Source: UBA2137 sp037968575
GTDB lineage: Bacteria > Pseudomonadota > Alphaproteobacteria > Micavibrionales > Micavibrionaceae
Direction: 5' to 3'
Length of the DNA: 8,507 nucleotides
NCBI GenBank assembly: GCA_037968575.1
Contig: JBBKVR010000058.1
Coordinates: 1-8,507 of the forward strand
The notes beneath the pieces were generated by a model. The model ran no database searches. It was not told where the DNA came from and was given only the letters and a program-made list of their open reading frames with translations. Made by a program: the position numbers and the translations under genes. Shown here piece after piece: positions 1 through 5,012 of the stretch; the first letter of the stretch is position 1; every line of letters begins with the position of its first letter.

Positions 1-2
1 TG

Positions 3-653
3 CTCAGTGGTACAGGAGAGACAGTAAGTTCATCTAACCCGCAAGCAGTTCTTGAGATGGTGATTATTCGTCTTTCTTATGCGGCGAACCTACCAGACCC
101 AAATGATTTGATTAAGAAGTTAAAAAGTGGAAATCAAAATTCTTCTGTTTCAACAACCGCATCGACACCAAGTCCATCGAAAATTTCTCAACCTGTTGCC
201 ACATCTGTTACATCATCTGGGGTAGGGCAGGCTACAATGGCTGTCGCCCAAAGCGACAAAGAAGTAGGCACGGTTGCTAATGCCAACCTTCAGACTCTTG
301 AAGACGTTGCTGAATTGATGGAAACGCAGGGCGCATTGAAGTTGTCAGCGGAGCTGGAAAGATTTGTGCAGTTAATTGCCATTAAAGAACGCTCAATTGA
401 AGTAGCGTTAGTTGAAAATGCACCACAAGGTTTACCAGCACAGATATCTAAATTTTTAGCTGATGCAACTGGTCAACGTTGGGTTGTTTCAGTTGGCCAA
501 GTGGGCACAGAACCAACATTGTATGAAAAGCGAAAAAAACGTGAAGAAAAAGCAATGCAGGATATTCTTGATAACCCTATGGTAAAAACGGTTATGGAGA
601 CATTTCCTGGTGCAGAGATTATTGAGATAAAGAAAAAAGATCCAAAAGAATAA
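3..653 (+). CDS. dnaX: DNA polymerase III subunit gamma/tau, 3' end (partial)
   Basis: The reading frame is already open at the window edge and continues to a TAA at 651-653, so only the last 216 codons are visible. The clamp-loader ATPase domain lies upstream. Visible parts are the end of domain III (LEMVIIRLSYAANLPDP, a typical DnaX helix), a Ser/Thr/Pro-rich linker at about 120-290, and a C-terminal domain ending in RWVVSV and FPGAEIIEI, which I recognise from alphaproteobacterial tau subunits. In the family this region links the clamp loader to the polymerase alpha subunit and the DnaB helicase. Immediate linkage to ybaB supports the call, since dnaX-ybaB is a widely conserved pair. An internal ATG at 57 is not the real start. 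An A7 run at 533-539 could cause -1 slippage and is reported as a finding. Confidence 0.93.
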   Translation, partial: LSGTGETVSSSNPQAVLEMVIIRLSYAANLPDPNDLIKKLKSGNQNSSVSTTASTPSPSKISQPVATSVTSSGVGQATMAVAQSDKEVGTVANANLQTLEDVAELMETQGALKLSAELERFVQLIAIKERSIEVALVENAPQGLPAQISKFLADATGQRWVVSVGQVGTEPTLYEKRKKREEKAMQDILDNPMVKTVMETFPGAEIIEIKKKDPKE

Positions 654-670
654 TATAAGGAGAAGAAGCC

Positions 671-1000
671 ATGATGAACATGAAAAATTTAATGCAAAAA
701 GCCCAAGACATGCAAAAAAAGATGGGCGAACTACAAGAAGAACTTGGTGAGCTTGAGGTCGACGGCACATCAGGTGGGGGAATGGTTAAAGTTCAAATGA
801 CTTGTAAGGGTAAGGTGAGAGCTCTGAAAATTGATCCATCTCTAATTATAGAAAACGAAGTTGAAATGATGGAAGATTTGGTTGTTGCGGCAATGAATGA
901 TGCACGCCAGAAGGCTGATGAGAAGATGGCTACAGAAACCCAAAAGGCTATGAGTGAAATGGGTCTTCCAGCTGACGCTATGGGCGGATTACCCTTTTAA
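671..1000 (+). CDS. ybaB: YbaB/EbfC family nucleoid-associated protein
   Basis: A 109-residue protein of the usual family length (about 105-110). It has an N-terminal amphipathic, Met/Lys/Glu-rich helix (NLMQKAQDMQKKMGELQEEL) followed by a beta section with the diagnostic G-x-V-K-V segment (SGGGMVKVQMTCKGKVRALKIDPSLI), then a C-terminal helix that ends in a Gly/Met/Pro-rich tail. Family members form dimers that bind DNA and coat the nucleoid. An AAGGAG ribosome site at 657-662 sits 8 bases before the ATG at 671, which favours this start over the second ATG at 674. It lies 17 bases after the dnaX stop and 3 bases before xth, so all three are probably one transcript. The normal third partner, recR, is not here. 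Confidence 0.95.
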   Translation: MMNMKNLMQKAQDMQKKMGELQEELGELEVDGTSGGGMVKVQMTCKGKVRALKIDPSLIIENEVEMMEDLVVAAMNDARQKADEKMATETQKAMSEMGLPADAMGGLPF

Positions 1001-1003
1001 AGC

Positions 1004-1792
1004 ATGAAAATTGTTACATGGAATATTAACTCCGTACGTCTTCGTGCGCCTATTGTTCTTGATGTTATGGCACAATGGAAACCCGATGTTGTTTGTTTGC
1101 AAGAAACTAAAACACCCGATGAGTTTTTTCCGCATGAAGCGTTTGAGAATGCAGGGTATAAATACAGACACGTACAGGGTATGAAAAGCTATAACGGCGT
1201 TTGTATTCTCTCTAAAAAACCATTTATAAAAACAGATATCCATCACCGTTGTGGTAAGGAAGATTGTCGCCATATTGGCGTGTCGTTTGACGAGTTTGAT
1301 TTGCACAATCTTTATATACCAGCGGGGGGCGATGAGCCTGACCCTAAAATTAATGAAAAGTTTAAACATAAGCTAGGTTTTGTGGATGAAATGACGGATT
1401 GGTTTGCTCAAAAATACACATCTAAAAAACCAGTTGTCGCTGTTGGCGACTTTAATATTGCGCCCTACGAACATGATGTATGGTCACATAAACAGCTTTT
1501 GAAGATTGTATCGCATACACCGCAAGAAACTGAGCGTTTGGAAAAGATGCGGAAAAGTCTCGATTTTACTGATAGCGCACGACATTTTATTCCTATGGAA
1601 GAAAAAGCCTATAGTTGGTGGTCATATAGAAACCGTGATTGGCGTAAATCAAATCGTGGCCGTAGACTAGATCATATCTGGGTGACACCACCACTAAAGC
1701 CAAAACTTAAATCTTATAAAACTTTAGAAGTTGCCCGTGACTGGGTAAAACCCTCAGATCATATTCCTGTAATGATTGAATTAGTCGGCTAG
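1004..1792 (+). CDS. xth: Exodeoxyribonuclease III (AP endonuclease)
   Basis: A 262-residue member of the Xth/ExoIII branch of the endonuclease/exonuclease/phosphatase fold, close to the 268 residues of the E. coli enzyme. It cuts DNA at abasic sites and degrades duplex DNA from 3' ends, in base-excision repair in the cytoplasm. All expected active-site positions are visible: Asn7 (TWNINSVRLR), metal ligand Glu34 (LQETK), Tyr104 (LYIPAGG), Asp149 and Asn151 (GDFNIAP), Asp223 (RRLDHIW), and Asp252-His253 (SDHIPV). The YSWWSYR segment at 203-209 is also family-typical. The start is 3 bases after the ybaB stop with no strong ribosome site, so translation is probably coupled to ybaB. Its 3' end overlaps the end of the converging carboxypeptidase gene by 12 bases. 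Another symbol in use is xthA. Confidence 0.95.
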   Translation: MKIVTWNINSVRLRAPIVLDVMAQWKPDVVCLQETKTPDEFFPHEAFENAGYKYRHVQGMKSYNGVCILSKKPFIKTDIHHRCGKEDCRHIGVSFDEFDLHNLYIPAGGDEPDPKINEKFKHKLGFVDEMTDWFAQKYTSKKPVVAVGDFNIAPYEHDVWSHKQLLKIVSHTPQETERLEKMRKSLDFTDSARHFIPMEEKAYSWWSYRNRDWRKSNRGRRLDHIWVTPPLKPKLKSYKTLEVARDWVKPSDHIPVMIELVG

Positions 1793-2953
1793 AGCAAGTT
1801 GAGTAGTTCTACGTTGGGCTTGGCGTATAGTCATTGCTTGAGTTGAAGGATTGGAACAAAAGCCTTCTGGATCAATGTTTTCAACAGCATTGATAATATC
1901 AGTTGCTATGTCAGACCTATTTCTTTTACTATCAGCACCAAATATAGAGAATGTAACTCTGACTGAATTAACTCTGTAAACGCCCATTTCATTGTAACCA
2001 GCTTCTCTCAAAAAACCCGTTTTATCAATTTCTGTATCATTAGGATTATTTCTAAAAAATTGACTGCTGTGGATTGTATTAGGCGTCATACCAGGTAAAT
2101 TAATATGAGCGTTACCCATAGCTATACGAAATACTCTGGGAGCATCATTGCTAGCTGTACGCATTAACCTTAGAAAGTCTTCTGGTGTTCCATAGTTGCC
2201 ACTATCACCTGTAACGTTAACGAAACCAGTCTCATTCATACCCATTGCCCTTGCCACTTGCCGCATTTTTAGAACAAACTGATCAAGGATGTCTCTATCG
2301 CTTCCTTCCCATCCTAAAGCGCGACCCGTTGCAATAGCTATGGTAACTGTACTGATTGCATCGGATCTGGATCCAGCGCCTGTCATGAACATTCTCAAAG
2401 GATACCTATCACCCACACTTAAATCCTCAAAATTGGCAAGCCCCCGAGCTCTTTCTATGGCTATTTCTGGGACTTCTATCTCTGTGTTCAGGTTAAATTC
2501 AATATTTTCATCGCTCATTGCAAGAGCGGCAATATAAAGTGTCATAACCTTGGTTAATGAGGCTGGCGCGGCAATAACATCAGCGCGATGAGCTAGAACT
2601 AACTGATCAGGACATGTATCAAAAGAGACCGCGTAGGCCAGTGGTACATCAACAGTATCGTTAAACACAATTTCGCCATGTGGTAGAGAAACATCTTCGT
2701 CTGTATAAAGAATATCTAGTGGAACTGAAAAGTCAGGTTCATTGGATGAAATTAAAGCCTCTGTTTGTGAAACAACATCTGAGGGCTCAGCACTTGTAGA
2801 AATATTGGCGCTAGCTATGGCAGAGGCGTTTATATCTGGCAAAGCGCTGATACCCCCTGCTGCCGCAGCGCAAAAGAATATAACATTACGAGAGGTAAGG
2901 AATTTTTTTCCAATACCTGCGGTATCCTCACGCTTGAGTACATTTGCGGTCAT
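1781..2953 (-). CDS. D-alanyl-D-alanine carboxypeptidase-like serine peptidase (family S11), exported
   Basis: A 390-residue protein with an N-terminal export signal: a basic stretch (KREDTAGIGKKFLTSR) followed by a hydrophobic segment at about 24-38. It has the penicillin-binding motifs in order and at normal spacing: SLTK (Ser132 nucleophile, Lys135), a second motif in the canonical SxN place that reads SRS (195-197, in GAGSRSDAI), and KTG (311-313, in DKTGF). MGMNETGFVNVTGDSG at 238-252 matches the usual region between motifs two and three. Family members trim the terminal D-Ala from peptidoglycan stem peptides in the periplasm. About 80 low-complexity residues (40-120) separate the signal from the catalytic domain. 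I start at the ATG at 2953; a TTG one codon earlier (2956) is possible. Activity is not certain because Asn in motif two is replaced by Ser. Confidence 0.87.
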   Translation of the reverse strand: MTANVLKREDTAGIGKKFLTSRNVIFFCAAAAGGISALPDINASAIASANISTSAEPSDVVSQTEALISSNEPDFSVPLDILYTDEDVSLPHGEIVFNDTVDVPLAYAVSFDTCPDQLVLAHRADVIAAPASLTKVMTLYIAALAMSDENIEFNLNTEIEVPEIAIERARGLANFEDLSVGDRYPLRMFMTGAGSRSDAISTVTIAIATGRALGWEGSDRDILDQFVLKMRQVARAMGMNETGFVNVTGDSGNYGTPEDFLRLMRTASNDAPRVFRIAMGNAHINLPGMTPNTIHSSQFFRNNPNDTEIDKTGFLREAGYNEMGVYRVNSVRVTFSIFGADSKRNRSDIATDIINAVENIDPEGFCSNPSTQAMTIRQAQRRTTQLALAD

Positions 2954-2990
2954 CAATAAGCCCGTTCATTCTTTATAAAATAAGGCTTAC

Positions 2991-3019
2991 GTTATACACT
3001 TTTTTTAAAGTTATGTCAA
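2991..3019 (-). promoter_or_regulatory. Sigma-70-type promoter of the S11 carboxypeptidase gene
   Basis: Read on the minus strand, a consensus -35 TTGACA (3014-3019) is followed after exactly 17 bases by TATAAC (2991-2996, one mismatch to TATAAT). Transcription should begin near 2984, giving a leader of about 31 bases. The leader carries a six-base inverted repeat (TAAGCC/GGCTTA, 2957-2962 and 2984-2989) whose inner arm covers the weak GGGCTT ribosome site in front of the start, so mild translational control is possible. Confidence 0.72.
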
Positions 3020-3044
3020 ATATTATAATAGGCTGGATATATCC

Positions 3045-3923
3045 TCATGGGCGTAATGTAAAGGGCTCTTTCAACATGGCGAGACAATAAGAACCAGTGT
3101 GTTCAAAGCCAATCGCTTCATAGGCTTTAGCCGCATAAGGGTTATCAGTAAACAAGACTGATTTGCGTACACCCTCCTCTTTTGCTTTTTGCAACGTTAG
3201 AGCAACCAAATTACGAGCGTAGCCGTTATTGCGATGTTCGGGTGGAGTCCAAACAGGGCCAATCTGCACAATATTTGGTAAGCGTGAATTAAACCCACTT
3301 AAAGCCATGGGGGTGTTATCAACTAACAAAGCCCAGCAATCACCGCCTAATAAGGTTCTTTTAACACGATCGTCTATTCTTTCCCTCAGAGCTTGATTAT
3401 TTTCACCACCTAAAGCTTCAATCTCATAGGCTGTGAACCACTTAACTAAAAGCTCTTCGTCAACTTCCATTGCGTTCACTACAGCATAATTTGCAGGAAC
3501 CTCAAATTTAGAAAAAGAGGAGCTATTTAAATCCAGCGTATAGAGACCCTCTTCGTGATTAACGGCGTAATCTGCATTTTGAAGGTTAAGCTGGGCCATC
3601 ACTGCTATGGCTTGGTCAGCAGTACCCAGAAAACCCTGTACAGAGCGTGGTGCAACTCTTCTAAATTCGCGCACTAATTCTGTCAGCACATCTTTTTCAG
3701 GTGCCTGCATCATGATGTTGCCATTCCAGAACTGAGCAAGCACACCGTTCATTTGACCATTTTCTTCAAAAGAACCTAGATAGAACCCATGATAAGGCTC
3801 TTCCTTGTATTTAAAACCTGATAGGCGTGCATTTCCCATTAGAAACATACTTGTTTCAATATAGCTGGCTAAAAACCTTTCTAACTTTTCTTCGTCACCA
3901 GTTTGTAATTTACGAATAGCCAT
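3045..3923 (-). CDS. GNAT family N-acetyltransferase (two-lobed, C-terminal GNAT domain)
   Basis: A 292-residue protein. The C-terminal third carries a clear GNAT acetyl-CoA site: a beta strand into VWTPPEHRNNGYARNLV (224-240), where Arg231-x-x-Gly234-x-Ala236 fits the Q/R-x-x-G-x-G/A pyrophosphate loop, and then DNPYAAKAYEAIGF (260-273), the usual late motif. The first 150 residues have no motif I can name; they include MAIRKLQTGDEEKLERFL, which resembles a degenerate GNAT start, so a duplicated-fold arrangement is likely. The substrate cannot be told. The ATG at 3923 follows the previous stop by 3 bases, and its ribosome site (GAGG, 6 bases upstream) overlaps that stop, so translation is coupled to the upstream GNAT. 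No terminator is visible after the stop. Confidence 0.85.
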   Translation of the reverse strand: MAIRKLQTGDEEKLERFLASYIETSMFLMGNARLSGFKYKEEPYHGFYLGSFEENGQMNGVLAQFWNGNIMMQAPEKDVLTELVREFRRVAPRSVQGFLGTADQAIAVMAQLNLQNADYAVNHEEGLYTLDLNSSSFSKFEVPANYAVVNAMEVDEELLVKWFTAYEIEALGGENNQALRERIDDRVKRTLLGGDCWALLVDNTPMALSGFNSRLPNIVQIGPVWTPPEHRNNGYARNLVALTLQKAKEEGVRKSVLFTDNPYAAKAYEAIGFEHTGSYCLAMLKEPFTLRP

Positions 3924-3926
3924 ACC

Positions 3927-4349
3927 TTACCTCGCAGTTTGGAAGCGTGGGTTCCATGCTTCATATAGCAAAGTACCGTTATCAACCTCGTCATTGAATA
4001 CGAAGCCTGTTCTTTGCAAGACATATTGCGCGGCTAGGTTATTTTCCTCGGCAATGCCATATAAATTGACAAGTCCAAGTTCTGCATAAGCGAACGCAAT
4101 AATTCCTCGAAGCATTTCAGTGGCGTAACCGCTACCTCTTTTGTTTTGGAATATTTCGTACGAAATATCACCAGCTTTACCATAGGATTTTGTCTCTAAA
4201 GTAATTTCGGCAATACCTACACATTCATCATCGTAGTCTTGTCTGAAAGCTTTAACTTCAACCAAGTTATCATTTTTGACCTCAATATCGATTTCCAACC
4301 TTGCGGTTTTCAATCTGTATTCAGGCGGTTCATCTTCATTTTCTTGCAT
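3927..4349 (-). CDS. Short GNAT family acetyltransferase, RimJ/RimL-like
   Basis: A 140-residue protein with an N-terminal YRLKTARLEI segment like the opening strand of RimJ/RimL-type acetyltransferases. A compact middle leads into ISYEIFQNKRGSGYATEML (62-80), with Arg71-Gly-Ser-Gly74-Tyr-Ala76 as the acetyl-CoA loop, then LGLVNLYGIAEENNLAAQYV and RTGF (91-116), the classic end of this fold. It is about 30-40 residues shorter than typical RimJ/RimL proteins, and the missing part is the substrate-binding helices after strand one. I chose the ATG at 4349 because AAGGGAG (4357-4363) sits 7 bases upstream. The frame stays open to a TTG at 4472, but a promoter lies inside that extension. It is the first gene of a two-GNAT unit. 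The acetylated target is unknown. Confidence 0.82.
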   Translation of the reverse strand: MQENEDEPPEYRLKTARLEIDIEVKNDNLVEVKAFRQDYDDECVGIAEITLETKSYGKAGDISYEIFQNKRGSGYATEMLRGIIAFAYAELGLVNLYGIAEENNLAAQYVLQRTGFVFNDEVDNGTLLYEAWNPRFQTAR

Positions 4350-4356
4350 CGGAATT

Positions 4357-4363
4357 CTCCCTT
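4357..4363 (-). promoter_or_regulatory. Ribosome binding site deciding the GNAT start
   Basis: On the minus strand AAGGGAG lies 7 bases upstream of the ATG at 4349. No comparable site precedes the more distal in-frame ATG at 4382 or the TTG at 4472, so the shorter 140-residue product is preferred. Confidence 0.75.
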
Positions 4364-4428
4364 CATGAAGTTTATCAGGCATTAAAGTTTTATATCTTTC
4401 GCAGTGAGAGAAAGAGAGATCCGATAAA

Positions 4429-4457
4429 ATTATAAAGTTTTGAGAAGTGTTATCGGT
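4429..4457 (-). promoter_or_regulatory. Promoter of the two-GNAT operon with CCGATA elements
   Basis: On the minus strand a perfect TATAAT (4429-4434) predicts a start near 4422 and a leader of about 73 bases before the ATG at 4349. The -35 position (4452-4457) has no TTGACA; it is instead covered by CCGATAA (4450-4456 read on the minus strand). A second element in opposite orientation lies over the start point (4421-4427) and a third at 4478-4483. A weak -35 under a repeated motif suggests a regulated promoter, but no regulator is visible here. Confidence 0.5.
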
Positions 4458-4483
4458 CTCGCTTTTTTTCAAAGTGACCGATA
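4451..4483. repeat. Perfect 8-bp inverted repeat TATCGGTC/GACCGATA
   Basis: TATCGGTC at 4451-4458 and its exact reverse complement GACCGATA at 4476-4483 flank a 17-base spacer. The core CCGATA recurs at 4421-4426. The repeat overlaps the -35 region of the GNAT promoter, so an operator is the simplest reading. It is not a terminator, because no U-run follows on either strand. Confidence 0.6.
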
Positions 4484-4512
4484 GAGATTTTACTTATCAG
4501 CCAATTTTTGTG

Positions 4513-4618
4513 CCCATACGGCCCTGCGCATTTTTACGAGTATGCATGCATGAGGCATACGCAAACTCAGAACCGTTCGCCGCATACGTATGTGGGAGTG
4601 ACCAAGATTTCAGGTATG
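4513..4618. repeat. Cluster of CATAC/GTATG elements forming several dyads
   Basis: CATAC occurs at 4515-4519, 4556-4560 and 4583-4587, and its complement GTATG at 4540-4544, 4588-4592 and 4614-4618. They pair as a hairpin (GTATGC 4540-4545 with GCATAC 4555-4560), as a perfect ten-base palindrome CATACGTATG (4583-4592), and as a possible closing stem (4513-4520 with 4587-4596, with a two-base bulge). The cluster could be an operator array or a small folded RNA. No tRNA or known RNA motif was recognised. Confidence 0.5.
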
Positions 4619-4768
4619 TCATTACAAATAAAATCATAAAAATCCACGTCTTTGGTTTTTAAGTAGTGATCTAAGGAAAACATGAATCGACCTTCCAATG
4701 CAATATAAATTATCGAAAATGATAAATTTTTGCGTTTTTACAGTGAGATAGAAAATAGTTTTTGCATG
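4597..4768. other. AT-rich non-coding stretch
   Basis: No convincing gene is seen on either strand. An imperfect AT-rich inverted repeat (AAATTATC 4707-4714, GATAAATTT 4721-4729) is followed by a short T-run and could be a protein site or a weak hairpin. A possible eight-codon ORF at 4682-4708 has an AAGGA five bases before its ATG, but is too short to support as a gene. Confidence 0.4.
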
Positions 4769-4798
4769 TGGATAAAAACGTGATAGGCTGTTTATAAC
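4769..4798 (+). promoter_or_regulatory. Possible promoter for the phoH leader/small RNA
   Basis: TATAAC (4793-4798, one mismatch to consensus) is preceded after 18 bases by TGGATA (4769-4774, four of six matches to TTGACA). Transcription would start close to 4805, directly at the first hairpin of the structured region. The -35 is weak. A second candidate lies within the RNA (TTGATT 4819-4824, TTTTAT 4843-4848). Confidence 0.4.
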
Positions 4799-4804
4799 AT
4801 TTCA

Positions 4805-4979
4805 AACCAAGGGTCCCCTTGATTTTTACACGAGATACAAAGTTTTATAGCGCGCTAAGTGCCAATTGTATTATAAGCAGCGCTCATCGATACAGAGTTC
4901 CACCACCAAGAACTCTGGACTCCAACAGAATTACCCTCTCTCTCCCTTATACGCAGCCTTCGTGGCTGCGTTTTTTTTT
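4805..4979 (+). ncRNA. Candidate structured small RNA or attenuating leader upstream of phoH
   Basis: This segment has no plausible protein but has ordered folding potential ending at a strong terminator. In order there are a hairpin CAAGGG/CCCTTG (4808-4821), an imperfect stem AGCGC...GCGCT (4849-4853 with 4880-4884), a perfect 8-bp stem CAGAGTTC/GAACTCTG (4893-4900 and 4910-4917) with a loop of CACCACCAA, an unpaired CU-rich tract (4934-4947), and the terminator. GATACAAAGTT (4834-4844) recurs as GATACAGAGTT (4889-4899). It is not SRP RNA, RNase P RNA or tmRNA by any signature I know, and I could not match it to 6S RNA. It may be a free-standing small RNA with a CU-rich target-binding region, or the 5' leader of phoH with conditional termination. 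Confidence 0.5.
4951..4979 (+). terminator. Strong intrinsic terminator between the leader RNA and phoH
   Basis: ACGCAGCC (4951-4958) pairs perfectly with GGCTGCGT (4964-4971) around a TTCGT loop, followed by nine T (4971-4979). The GC-rich stem and long U-run make it a strong terminator on the plus strand. It lies only 33 bases before the phoH ATG, which leaves little room for a separate phoH promoter. Confidence 0.88.
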
Positions 4980-5012
4980 GCTTTCAACCCACCCAACTGT
5001 AAGGAGTAACTC

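Noticed and set aside
2289..2537. Plus-strand ORFs inside the S11 gene and other genes
   Set aside because: They lie wholly within well-supported genes on the opposite strand or in another frame and show no family motifs.
4350..4472. N-terminal extension of the short GNAT from a TTG at 4472 (181 residues)
   Set aside because: The extension has no GNAT features, begins at a rare start codon, and contains a perfect TATAAT and CCGATA sites, while a strong ribosome site precedes the ATG at 4349.
4513..4596. tRNA or tmRNA piece
   Set aside because: The GTTCG-like bases and stems prompted a check, but the acceptor stem, T-loop consensus and spacing do not fit a tRNA, and the frame after GCAAAC has no tag peptide with a near stop.
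4611..4630. PHO box in front of phoH
   Set aside because: ATGTCAT occurs once, but there is no second CTGTCAT-like half-site at 11-base spacing, and the family name alone does not imply phosphate control.
4447..4662. Plus-strand 71-codon ORF in the gap
   Set aside because: No ribosome site, no recognisable domain, and it runs through the inverted repeats; the sequence looks non-coding.
4682..4708. Eight-codon ORF with an AAGGA site
   Set aside because: Too short to distinguish from chance; it has no run of regulatory codons typical of attenuation peptides and lies before the candidate promoter of the phoH leader.
4805..4979. 6S, SRP or RNase P RNA
   Set aside because: The conserved cores of SRP and RNase P RNA are absent, and the ends do not form the long closing stem expected of 6S RNA.
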